Shown here one piece after another: positions 8,941-16,923 of a stretch of DNA of 29,830 bases. Both the position numbers and the translations under genes were made by a program. The stretch is from UMGS1696 sp964621755 (GTDB taxonomy: Bacteria; Bacillota; Clostridia; Oscillospirales; CAG-272). The stretch spans positions 1 to 29,830 of the forward strand of contig CAZUPI010000028.1 in NCBI GenBank assembly GCA_964621755.1, written 5' to 3'. Each line of letters begins with the position of its first letter. Positions within the stretch are counted from its first letter, which is position 1. The notes below the pieces were generated by a model, which had not been told where the DNA came from, did not search any database, and was given only the letters and a program-made list of their open reading frames with translations.

Positions 8941-9747
8941 ATGGATCGCCGAAACGCCATTAACTTCAATGAAAAGACGGGATTTATCTGTGACATGGAC
9001 GGCGTGATCTATCACGGAAACCGTGTTCTGCCCGGTGTAGCGGAGTTCATTCAATGGCTCCATGACGAAAAGAAAGAATACCTATTTTTGACCAACAACA
9101 GCGGCTACACGCCAAGAGAGCTGAACCAGAAACTGACCCGTATGGGTCTGGACGTTTCGGAGGAGCATTTTTACACCAGTGCTCTGGCTACCGCCGCATT
9201 CCTGAAAGAGCAGGCGCCCGGCTGCTCAGTATTTGCCATTGGTGAGGCGGGGCTGCTAAACGCACTCTACGACGCAGGAATCACTATGAACGACGTCAAT
9301 CCAGACTATGTGGTGGTCGGAGAAGGACGTTCCTACTCTCTGGACACGCTGACAAAGGCAACGAACCTAGTCCTAGGGGGAGCGAAGCTCATTGGCGCAA
9401 ACTCTGATGTGTCCGGCCCCATTGAAAACGGCATTGCTCCAGCATGCCGGGCGCTGATCGCACCCATTGAGATGGCGACCGGAACCCAAGCCTATTTCTG
9501 CGGGAAGCCCAATCCTCTGATGATGCGCACCGGTCTGCGGCTGCTAAACTGCCATTCCGGTGACGCCGTGATGGTGGGCGATCGGATGGATACGGATGTG
9601 ATTTCCGGCATGGAAAGCGGTATGTCCACGGTGCTGGTGCTCTCAGGCGTATCCAATATGGATACCCTGAAAACCTATGCTTACCGCCCCAGTATGGTAT
9701 TGAATGGCGTGGGGAATATCGTTATCCTAGCGCATTCCGCAAAATAA
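8941..9747 (+). CDS. HAD-IIA family phosphatase (NagD-like)
   Basis: A 268-residue haloacid dehalogenase-type phosphatase of subclass IIA, the group of NagD and AraL, which hydrolyse phosphate from nucleotides or sugar phosphates in the cytoplasm. Motif I is DMDGV with nucleophile D18 and acid/base D20, motif II is TNNSG (T51), motif III Lys is in GKPNP, and motif IV is GDRMDTD. The cap domain lies between motifs II and III, as expected for IIA. AAAGGAGA at 8921-8928 precedes the ATG. It stands alone, with a hairpin terminator directly after it. The true substrate cannot be read from the sequence. Confidence 0.9.
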   Translation: MDRRNAINFNEKTGFICDMDGVIYHGNRVLPGVAEFIQWLHDEKKEYLFLTNNSGYTPRELNQKLTRMGLDVSEEHFYTSALATAAFLKEQAPGCSVFAIGEAGLLNALYDAGITMNDVNPDYVVVGEGRSYSLDTLTKATNLVLGGAKLIGANSDVSGPIENGIAPACRALIAPIEMATGTQAYFCGKPNPLMMRTGLRLLNCHSGDAVMVGDRMDTDVISGMESGMSTVLVLSGVSNMDTLKTYAYRPSMVLNGVGNIVILAHSAK

Positions 9748-9754
9748 TAAAAAG

Positions 9755-9796
9755 ACCTTCTGTTGTAGACTATGGATAGCTGCAACAGAAGGTTTT
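9755..9796 (+). terminator. Terminator after the HAD phosphatase
   Basis: A perfect 11-base stem, ACCTTCTGTTG (9755-9765) with CAACAGAAGGT (9783-9793), followed by a short T run to 9796. It lies seven bases after the stop codon. From here to about 9940 only very short open frames remain, none with recognisable similarity. Confidence 0.75.
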
Positions 9797-9946
9797 GTCA
9801 TGCCACGGAAATACATCAAAGCAGAAGGATTAAAACGAAGCGAAAATTGGCGGAAAACGCATGGAGAACCTCGATGCCCAGTATTATGAAATGATGTGCA
9901 AATCAAAAATATTTTAGCCGCTTGGAGCAATTATGACTAATCGGAG

Positions 9947-9975
9947 TTGAAAATAATCGTTTCATCTGATATGAT
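9947..9975 (+). promoter_or_regulatory. Promoter of the AraC-ABC operon
   Basis: TTGAAA (9947-9952), a 17-base spacer and TATGAT (9970-9975), with TG one base before the -10 (extended -10). The predicted start is near 9982, about 62 bases before the GTG of the AraC gene. The palindrome at 10013-10028 lies in the leader. Confidence 0.7.
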
Positions 9976-10012
9976 ATACACATGCTAATGGGCATATTTT
10001 TTTGCACATGTA

Positions 10013-10028
10013 GTTAGCTTAAGCTAAC
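10013..10028. promoter_or_regulatory. 16-base perfect palindrome, probable operator
   Basis: GTTAGCTTAAGCTAAC is a perfect palindrome lying between the promoter and the AraC start. A related dyad, GTTAG-N6-CTAAC, occurs at 15083-15098 just after the promoter of the second ABC operon. A shared repressor is inferred. The half sites resemble the GGTTAG/CTAACC halves of DtxR/IdeR iron boxes, but the 6-base spacing is longer than the classical 1-base spacing, so the identity of the regulator is open. Confidence 0.65.
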
Positions 10029-10043
10029 CTTATTGAGAGAGGG

Positions 10044-11042
10044 GTGAATACAACGAAAGGACAAAACGACATTTGGGAAATTTTTAACTCTGCCAATATG
10101 GGTGCCGACATACAAGGAGTTGTGGAAACACCGGAGTGTAAAGTCCTACGCGTAGACGACAGTTCCGGCGAAGGTACCATGACCCTATATTATGTATTTG
10201 ACGGTGTTTTCATTATGTACAACGATTTTCACATGAAGAACTGTTTCAGCGGATTTGAATGTGAAAAAAGTCTGCTTTGCATCGACCACTGTCGTGAAGG
10301 AAGGATTGAACATCGGACAGACAGCGGTATGCTATATTACATGGAGCCCGGCGATCTACGTGTGGACAGACGTATTCATCATACAGGCAGCATAGATTTT
10401 CCTCTTTGCCATTACCATGGAATCACCATTGGTTTTCAGACCGATATTGCGGAAAAATCAATACGGGAGGCTATGCCTGCAATACCGGTAAATATTCTGG
10501 CACTTACAGAAAAGTTTCATAACGATATGCATCCCTTTGTCCTGCGCGGCGAGCCGGCTGTGGAACATATCTTCTTCGAACTGTACAATGTTCCCATAAA
10601 GATCCGTATGGATTATTTCAAGATCAAGGTTATGGAGCTGCTGATTTACCTCAGTGCGCTGGAATTGTCGGAGCATACCGATGAACGACCGTATTTCTAT
10701 TCCGGGCAGATTGAAAAAGTCAAGGCGATCCACAAGCTGCTTACCCAAAATCTGACCACAGATTATACGGCGGAAGAATTGTCCAGACGTTTCGACATCA
10801 GCGTCAGTTCTCTGAAAAACTGTTTCAAAGGGGTATACGGCAGCCCAATCTATACATATATGCGCAGCTATAAAATGAATCTTGCGGCTTCCATGCTGAC
10901 ACAAAACCGTGATATGAAGATAAGTGACGCGGCGGCAATGGTCGGCTATAACAATCCAAGTAAATTTTCGGCGGCATTCAGGAGGACCTTCGGGATTACA
11001 CCTGTGCAGTACCGCGTAAACAGGAGGAAAGAAATTGAATAA
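10044..11042 (+). CDS. AraC-family transcriptional regulator
   Basis: A regulator of up to 332 residues. The C-terminal portion (about 228-328) is an AraC/XylS DNA-binding domain with two helix-turn-helix units: LSRRFDISVSSLKNCFKGVYG, then a second containing ISDAAAMVGYNNPSKFSAAF and the closing FGITPVQYR. The N-terminal 220 residues are an effector-binding region without a recognisable motif. The start is uncertain: GTG 10044 has a purine-rich stretch too close to it, and a later ATG at 10098 has no good site. The first ABC gene begins inside the last codons. AraC regulators next to paired half-transporters are known from siderophore loci (YbtA with YbtPQ), suggesting control of the transporter by its cargo; the cargo here is not known. 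Confidence 0.88.
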   Translation: MNTTKGQNDIWEIFNSANMGADIQGVVETPECKVLRVDDSSGEGTMTLYYVFDGVFIMYNDFHMKNCFSGFECEKSLLCIDHCREGRIEHRTDSGMLYYMEPGDLRVDRRIHHTGSIDFPLCHYHGITIGFQTDIAEKSIREAMPAIPVNILALTEKFHNDMHPFVLRGEPAVEHIFFELYNVPIKIRMDYFKIKVMELLIYLSALELSEHTDERPYFYSGQIEKVKAIHKLLTQNLTTDYTAEELSRRFDISVSSLKNCFKGVYGSPIYTYMRSYKMNLAASMLTQNRDMKISDAAAMVGYNNPSKFSAAFRRTFGITPVQYRVNRRKEIE

Positions 11043-12798
11043 CAAAAAGAAATCCGCCTATACATGGATATGGGATTTCGCGGGTGAATACCGCCCGTCC
11101 TATGTTCTTAGTGTCATATTAGCGGTGTGCGGTGTGGTCTGCGGCATCCTGCCGTATTGCATCATGGCGCATATCATCACCAACTTAGTGGACGGTGTCC
11201 ATGAGACGCAGGTCTATCTGACCGACTGCGGCATCATGGCGGGACTGTGGCTGCTTCGTTGCATGTTTCACAGCCTGTCCACCGGCTGCTCACACAAAGC
11301 GACCTTCGCAGTGCTGGGCAACATCCGTAAGCGGGTGTGTGCAAAGTTGAGCAAAGTACCGCTCGGATTCATGCTTGACACCCCCTCCGGCTCAATCAAA
11401 AATGTGCTTGTGGAACGTATCGACAGCATCGAGACCACCATGGCGCACATCATCCCCGAATTCACCTCGAATCTGCTTGTACCGCTGGGACTGCTTATCT
11501 ATCTGTTTCTCCTTGACTGGCGGATGGCACTGGCGGTGCTGGTCACGGTGCCGCTCGGTATGGGCTGTTACTTCTGTATGCTGATTGGTTATGACAAAAG
11601 CTACAAAAACACCATCGTCAAGACGAAAGCGCTTAATGACACGGCAGTGGAATACATAAACGGCATCGAGGTCATAAAGGCTTTCGGCAAGGCGCAAAGC
11701 TCCTATGACAAGTTCGTTATTGCCGCAAAAGAGGGCGCAGACTGCTACATCGAATGGATGCGCCGATGCAATATCTTCTTCTGTGCGGCAATGTCGATAT
11801 TCCCGGCAACCATGATTGCGGTGCTGCCGATTGGAGGTCTGCTGTTCCGAAGCGGTACCCTGTCCGCGGATGTTTTCATTCAGGTCATCTTGTTTTCGGT
11901 CGGTCTGATGGCGTCGCTGATTTCCGTTATGTCCTACAATGACGACCTCGCCAAGCTGAACACCATCATTGGAGAAGTTGCCGGACTGCTGACGCTGGAC
12001 GAACTGGAACGTCCCGATGTGTCGTCAGCACAGCCCGAAAACTACGGCATCAGCCTTGAGAGCGTGACTTTTGGATACCACGAAAAAGAAGTGCTTCACG
12101 GCGTCGACATGGAGGTCGCGGAAGGGACAGTCAATGCACTGGTTGGCCCGTCCGGCAGCGGGAAATCCACCATAGCCAAGCTGATTGCGTCACTCTGGGA
12201 TGTGAACGGCGGCAGCATCAAGGTCGGCGGCATCGATATACGGCAAATGAGCAGCGCGGACTACAACCGTCTCGTCGCTTATGTATCACAGGATAACTAC
12301 CTTTTTGACGCGACGGTCATGGAAAACATCCGAATGGGCAGACAGGGCGCGACCGACGAGGATGTGATCGAAGCGGCGAAAAAGTGCGGCTGTCACGAGT
12401 TTATCACACAGCTTGAAAACGGATACGATACTGTAGTCGGCGGCGCGGGCGGACATCTTTCAGGCGGCGAGCGGCAGCGAATCTCAATAGCGCGGGCCAT
12501 GCTCAAGGATGCACCCATCGTAATCCTCGACGAAGCCACGGCATACACCGACCCCGAAAACGAAGCACTCATCCAGTCCTCAGTGGCGAAACTCACCGAA
12601 GGCAAGACGCTTATCGTCATTGCGCACCGGCTGTCCACTATTACAAACAGCGATAAAATATTCGTGATTAAAGACGGAAAAATCAACGACAGCGGCAGCC
12701 ATGACGAGCTGCTTGCAAAAAACGGACTTTACACACAGATGTGGAATGCGCACATTTCGGTCCGTGACACAGCTTCGGGAGGTGAGAGCAATGTTTAA
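11035..12798 (+). CDS. ABC half-transporter 1 (YbtP/IrtA-like), membrane domain fused to ATPase
   Basis: A 587-residue half-transporter with an exporter-type fold: six membrane helices in about 20-300 and an ATPase domain from about 335. Walker A is GPSGSGKST at 371-379, the signature LSGGERQR starts near 475, Walker B is IVILDEAT (E500), and the switch His is in IAHRLST. The start is TTG 11035, placed by AGGAGG at 11022-11027; it overlaps the AraC stop by 8 bases. Its own stop overlaps the next gene by 8 bases, so the three genes are translationally coupled and the two half-transporters probably form a heterodimer. Related pairs import siderophores or export lipids and drugs. Siderophore or metallophore handling is favoured here by the AraC partner and operator, without proof. 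Confidence 0.9.
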   Translation: MNNKKKSAYTWIWDFAGEYRPSYVLSVILAVCGVVCGILPYCIMAHIITNLVDGVHETQVYLTDCGIMAGLWLLRCMFHSLSTGCSHKATFAVLGNIRKRVCAKLSKVPLGFMLDTPSGSIKNVLVERIDSIETTMAHIIPEFTSNLLVPLGLLIYLFLLDWRMALAVLVTVPLGMGCYFCMLIGYDKSYKNTIVKTKALNDTAVEYINGIEVIKAFGKAQSSYDKFVIAAKEGADCYIEWMRRCNIFFCAAMSIFPATMIAVLPIGGLLFRSGTLSADVFIQVILFSVGLMASLISVMSYNDDLAKLNTIIGEVAGLLTLDELERPDVSSAQPENYGISLESVTFGYHEKEVLHGVDMEVAEGTVNALVGPSGSGKSTIAKLIASLWDVNGGSIKVGGIDIRQMSSADYNRLVAYVSQDNYLFDATVMENIRMGRQGATDEDVIEAAKKCGCHEFITQLENGYDTVVGGAGGHLSGGERQRISIARAMLKDAPIVILDEATAYTDPENEALIQSSVAKLTEGKTLIVIAHRLSTITNSDKIFVIKDGKINDSGSHDELLAKNGLYTQMWNAHISVRDTASGGESNV

Positions 12799-14524
12799 TA
12801 TATTCAAACGGTTCTTCGATTTCTGCGGCGACACAAACAAAAAGAAATTCATGCGCTCCATTTTTCTCGGTGTGCTGAAGGCGATCTTTGAAGCCATGAA
12901 AATTCCAGCCATTGCCGTCACCATGCAGGGCGTGCTTGCAGGAAGCCTGACCTTACAGCACATTCTCGTGAGCTTCGGCATCATGTTGCTGAGCATTGTC
13001 GGTCACGCGGCAATCAACTACTTCTCTACCATGCAGCAGTGTGAAGCGGGATACGGGACCTGCGCCGACAAGCGCATTGAAATTGCCGAGCATCTGAAAT
13101 ACCTGCCGATGGGTTACTTCAACAAAAACAGCCTCGGCTACATCACCTCCGTGGCGACAAACACCATGGAAAACCTTGCGAATGTGGCGACCCGTGTGGT
13201 CATGATGGTGACGCAGGGCATCCTCACAACGATTATCATCGCGCTGATAATCTGCATGTTTGACATCCGCATCGGTCTGACTGCACTTGCGGGCGCGGCA
13301 GTATACTTCATCATCAACAGCATTCTCCAGCAAAAAGGCAAGCAGATTGCCCCGATCAAAGACGACTCCGACCGCAAACTGGTAGAAAAGGTACTCGAAT
13401 ACATCCAAGGTATCGCTGAGGTCAAAGCGTACAACCTGAGCGGCGAAAAGAGCAAAGCCCTGAACATAGCCATCGACGAAAACAGCGCGACAAATACTAA
13501 GATGGAATTCACCTTCATCCCGCTGATGTTTCTGCAAAACCTCACCGCCAAGCTCACCGGCGTTGCGATTGTGATCCTGTCGGTCTCCTTCTATCTCATG
13601 GGGACGATGGAACTTCTAAACTGCGTGGTCATGGTAATCGTGTCCTTCATCCTGTTCGGCACGCTGGAAGCGGCAGGCAATTATTCGGCTCTCCTGCGCA
13701 GTGTGGGCCTCGCAGTGGAAAAAGCACAGACAATCCTCGACCTTGACACCATCGACATCGACGGCAAGGACATTCAACCCACATCTTTTGATATTGATGT
13801 GGAAGACATCGATTTTTCTTACGACCGGCGCAAAATCGTCGACGGCGTATCGGTACACATTCCCGAAAAGACCACGACCGCCATTGTGGGACCTTCGGGC
13901 GGCGGTAAAACTACTCTCTGCCACCTCATTTCACGTTTCTGGGATGTAGACAGCGGCAGCATCCGGCTCGGAGGCGTGGACGTGCGAGAATACAGCATGG
14001 ACAGCCTGATGAAGAATTTCAGCTTCGTATTCCAGAACGTCTACCTGTTCCAGGACACGATAGCCAACAACATTCGTTTCGGTCAGCCGGAAGCATCGAT
14101 GGAACAGGTGCGTGACGCGGCGAAAAAGGCGTGCTGTCACGATTTCATCATGAGCCTGCCCGATGGCTATGAAACGGTCGTTGGAGAGGGCGGCGCATCC
14201 CTGTCGGGCGGCGAAAAGCAGCGTATCTCCATTGCCCGCGCCATCATGAAAAACGCGCCAATCATCATTCTCGATGAAGCTACTGCCAATGTTGACCCCG
14301 AAAATGAAAAGGAACTGACAGCGGCAATCGAAGCGTTGACTAAGGAAAAAACCATTCTGATGATTGCTCACCAGTTAAAAACCGTCCGTCACGCTGACAA
14401 CATTCTGGTAGTGGACAAAGGCAGGATTGTGCAGAGCGGCGCCCATGACGCGCTCATGAAACAAGACGGTATTTACCGGCGGTTCGTTGACTCACGCGAA
14501 GCGGCGATCGGCTGGAAGGTATAA
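12791..14524 (+). CDS. ABC half-transporter 2 (YbtQ/IrtB-like), membrane domain fused to ATPase
   Basis: A 577-residue partner of the previous half-transporter. Six membrane helices lie in the first 310 residues, and the ATPase domain carries Walker A GPSGGGKTT, signature LSGGEKQR, Walker B IIILDEAT, D-loop ANVD and a switch His in IAHQLKT. All ATPase motifs are intact, so both sites of a heterodimer could work. The ATG at 12791 is chosen because GGGAGGTGAG lies at about 12778-12787; the open frame extends upstream inside the previous gene. The stop is followed by a decayed ECF-type ATPase gene, which suggests that the operon once continued. Confidence 0.9.
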   Translation: MFNIFKRFFDFCGDTNKKKFMRSIFLGVLKAIFEAMKIPAIAVTMQGVLAGSLTLQHILVSFGIMLLSIVGHAAINYFSTMQQCEAGYGTCADKRIEIAEHLKYLPMGYFNKNSLGYITSVATNTMENLANVATRVVMMVTQGILTTIIIALIICMFDIRIGLTALAGAAVYFIINSILQQKGKQIAPIKDDSDRKLVEKVLEYIQGIAEVKAYNLSGEKSKALNIAIDENSATNTKMEFTFIPLMFLQNLTAKLTGVAIVILSVSFYLMGTMELLNCVVMVIVSFILFGTLEAAGNYSALLRSVGLAVEKAQTILDLDTIDIDGKDIQPTSFDIDVEDIDFSYDRRKIVDGVSVHIPEKTTTAIVGPSGGGKTTLCHLISRFWDVDSGSIRLGGVDVREYSMDSLMKNFSFVFQNVYLFQDTIANNIRFGQPEASMEQVRDAAKKACCHDFIMSLPDGYETVVGEGGASLSGGEKQRISIARAIMKNAPIIILDEATANVDPENEKELTAAIEALTKEKTILMIAHQLKTVRHADNILVVDKGRIVQSGAHDALMKQDGIYRRFVDSREAAIGWKV

Positions 14525-14597
14525 GTAAATTCAAAATGAGGTAAATTGATATGACAAAACGAAAACAAACTCAAAGGTAAGGCCCTTATCAACAAGC

Positions 14598-14956
14598 GTG
14601 ATAATCTTCAACAACTACGTCCCGCTGTATATCGACCGTGAAGGCTACTTCTCTACCAGACAGAGCTTTGGTCAGGAATACATCGACACGCTTGGCAGCA
14701 TCACGATAAACGGCGAAACATGGCGCACAAAACAGCTGTTGAAAAAGAGCTACATGGTCATGCAGGACGTCAATCACCAGCTTTTCTGTGAGACGGTGGC
14801 AGATGAGGTGCGGCTCGGGCGGTATTAGCTGGAAAACAAATTCTTGTGTTCGACGAACCGACCAGCGGTCTTGACTTCCGTCGCATGGAGCAGACGGCAG
14901 CATTGCCGTCCTCTCTATACGGAAAAAAGACGGTGTTTGCGGCATCATCCATATGA
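14598..14956 (+). pseudogene. Decayed ECF-type transporter ATPase fragments
   Basis: Two reading frames carry parts of an energy-coupling-factor ATPase. The first (to the stop at 14828) has ITINGETW followed by MVMQDVNHQLF, the Q-loop region typical of these ATPases, and then VADEVRLG. The second (about 14824-14956) has LAGKQILVFDEPTSGLD, the Walker B and D-loop. Walker A and the LSGGQ signature region are missing, so there is at least one internal deletion plus a frame change. No membrane S or T subunit remains. This is a remnant of an ECF transporter that may once have belonged to the AraC-ABC operon. Boundaries are approximate. Confidence 0.8.
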
Positions 14957-14962
14957 TATAAC

Positions 14963-15003
14963 CCGCTGCAGAAGCATCCCGGTGAAGCGCTGCGGCGGTT
15001 TTT
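14963..15003 (+). terminator. Terminator after the ECF ATPase remnant
   Basis: CCGCTGCAG (14963-14971) pairs with CTGCGGCGG (14990-14998) with one U-G wobble, followed by T to 15003. It separates the AraC-ABC operon and its decayed tail from the next promoter. Confidence 0.75.
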
Positions 15004-15044
15004 ATTTGTCAAATAAATGATTTTTGCAGACAGCTTCAGCGAGC

Positions 15045-15073
15045 TTGACAAATTATAATAAATAGTGTATAAT
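15045..15073 (+). promoter_or_regulatory. Consensus promoter of the second ABC operon
   Basis: TTGACA (15045-15050), 17 bases, TATAAT (15068-15073): full consensus. The predicted start falls near 15080, so the dyad at 15083-15098 overlaps the first transcribed bases, a classical repressor position. The GTG start of the next gene lies about 98 bases downstream of that start. Confidence 0.87.
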
Positions 15074-15082
15074 AGCACATGG

Positions 15083-15098
15083 GTTAGTCTTTGCTAAC
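15083..15098. promoter_or_regulatory. Operator-like dyad matching the one before araC
   Basis: GTTAGTCTTTGCTAAC: arms GTTAG and CTAAC with a 6-base centre, the same arms and spacing as the palindrome at 10013-10028. Outer GGG (15081-15083) and CCC (15104-15106) add a loose second dyad. It sits at about +3 to +18 of the predicted transcript. Confidence 0.65.
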
Positions 15099-15177
15099 TT
15101 AAACCCTTCCGGTCAGACTGAATGATATCATAAAATATCGTTTACACTTCAATGCTTGAATAAAGGGGAAATTCACC

Positions 15178-16923
15178 GTGATCGACAAGACTCTGCTCCG
15201 ATTGCTCGGAGGGAATAAGAAATTCATATATATTGCCGTTGCCATAATGGTAATCGGTCTGTTTGCAAATGTGGGCATCACCGCCTGCATCTGTTGGGCA
15301 ATTTATTTGCTGACCGAAAGCGCAGAGCCTACGGCATACATTGCTCCCGCAGGATTGGCTGTGGTCGGTATCGCTGTCAGATATACTGCGTCTCGACTTG
15401 TGGGGGATGTGAAGGACACTCTCGGCAGGAAGGCAAAAAAGGACCTGCGTGAACAAGTATACAACAAAATCGTAAAACTGGGCGTTCGCTCCACCGACGG
15501 CATGAGCATGGCGGGACTGACGCAGGTATCCATGGAAGGCGTGGAACAGCTTGACCTTTACTATTCTTCCTACATTCCGCAGTTTTTCTACGCGATGTTA
15601 GCTCCCCTCATTCTGTTTTTCATTACCGTGTGGGTCGAATGGCGCGTGGCGGTCATTCTGCTTTGCTGTGTGCCGCTGATTCCCGTTTCCATTATTGCGG
15701 TATCCAAATATGCAAAGAAGATTTTCGCTAAATACTGGAGTAAATACACCTCAATGGGTGATGCTTTCCTCGACAGTGTGCAGGGACTCAAGGAACTCAA
15801 AATATTCAAAGCGGACGAAGCACAGCACGGCAAGATGAACGAGAGTGCCGAAGAATTCCGTAAGATTACCATGAAAGTCCTTGTGATGCAGCTCGCCAGC
15901 ACCACCATTATGGATCTGGTTGCCTACGGCGGAGCAGGTCTCGGTATTGCTATGGCGGTATTGTCCGTTGTAAAATGGGGGCTGTCTCCCGTTGCGGCAC
16001 TGTTCCTCATTCTTGTAGCCGTCGACTTTTTTCTGCCGCTTCGCGCCTTTGGTTCGGCGTTCCATGTGGCAATGAACGGTGCAAGCGCAGGTAAGAAGAT
16101 CATTTCGCTTCTCGAACAGCCCGATCCCGTTTGGGGCGACGAAACTACCGAGGGCAACGAAATCGATTTGAAAGACGTTACCTTTTCTTATGACGGTCAG
16201 CGCAATGTGCTGAAAAATATCAATATGACTTTCGGAAACACCGGCATGACCGCAATCGTGGGTGAATCAGGCTGTGGAAAATCCACCATAGTCAATATGC
16301 TCCTCGGCGCATACCGACCGAAGGAAGGCACCGTCACAATCGGCGGAAAGGCTCTGGAAAGTCTAACAAGAGAGAGTTATTATGCCAAGATTGCCGCGGT
16401 CAGCTATAATACCTACATCTTCCACGCAACTGTCCGCGAAAATTTCAGAATTGCAAAGGCGGGCGTGACCGACGAAGAAATGTATTCTGCCCTAAAAAAA
16501 GTTAATCTCGCGGACTTCATTGGTGAAAACGGCGGTCTTGACAAAGTTATCAGCGAGGATGCCGCCAATATATCGGGTGGTCAGAAGCAAAGGCTTGCTC
16601 TTGCCGTTGCTCTTGTTGCGGATAAAGATATCTATGTATTTGATGAAGCCACAAGCAACATCGACATCGAGAGCGAAGCCATTATTATGAGCAATATCAA
16701 AACACTGTCGCAGACAAAAAGCGTAATCGTAATCTCCCACCGCCTTGCAAATGTAACACCATCCGACAACATCTACTATATGGAGTCGGGCGAACTGAAG
16801 GAAAGCGGCACGCATGAGGAGTTGATGGCTCTCGGCAGTGGTTATGCAAAACTTTATACAACACAAAAAGAACTTGAAATGGGTTATTGCAATTCTGCCG
16901 AAACGCTGGAGGTGGTTGAATGA
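15178..16923 (+). CDS. CydD-like ABC half-transporter
   Basis: A 581-residue half-transporter. The membrane domain (about 15-310) resembles CydD, including VEQLDLYYSSYIPQFFYA and the FLDSVQGLKELKIF stretch. The ATPase domain has Walker A GESGCGKST, signature ISGGQKQR, Walker B IYVFDEAT and switch His ISHRLAN. The start is GTG 15178 with AAAGGGG at about 15162-15168. CydDC exports cysteine and glutathione and affects haem and cytochrome bd assembly in E. coli, but no cydAB genes are present here and many clostridial relatives have unknown cargo. It overlaps its partner gene by 4 bases (ATGA), supporting a heterodimer. The operator-like dyad at 15083-15098 suggests co-regulation with the AraC-ABC operon. 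Confidence 0.88.
   Translation: MIDKTLLRLLGGNKKFIYIAVAIMVIGLFANVGITACICWAIYLLTESAEPTAYIAPAGLAVVGIAVRYTASRLVGDVKDTLGRKAKKDLREQVYNKIVKLGVRSTDGMSMAGLTQVSMEGVEQLDLYYSSYIPQFFYAMLAPLILFFITVWVEWRVAVILLCCVPLIPVSIIAVSKYAKKIFAKYWSKYTSMGDAFLDSVQGLKELKIFKADEAQHGKMNESAEEFRKITMKVLVMQLASTTIMDLVAYGGAGLGIAMAVLSVVKWGLSPVAALFLILVAVDFFLPLRAFGSAFHVAMNGASAGKKIISLLEQPDPVWGDETTEGNEIDLKDVTFSYDGQRNVLKNINMTFGNTGMTAIVGESGCGKSTIVNMLLGAYRPKEGTVTIGGKALESLTRESYYAKIAAVSYNTYIFHATVRENFRIAKAGVTDEEMYSALKKVNLADFIGENGGLDKVISEDAANISGGQKQRLALAVALVADKDIYVFDEATSNIDIESEAIIMSNIKTLSQTKSVIVISHRLANVTPSDNIYYMESGELKESGTHEELMALGSGYAKLYTTQKELEMGYCNSAETLEVVE

Noticed and set aside
9797..9920. Short frames with starts at 9800 and 9860 as genes or a transposase remnant
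   Set aside because: They are under 35 codons, lie inside or just after a terminator, and match no family I recognise.
10013..10028. Canonical DtxR/IdeR box
   Set aside because: The half sites are similar but separated by 6 bases instead of the classical single base, so it is not called as such.
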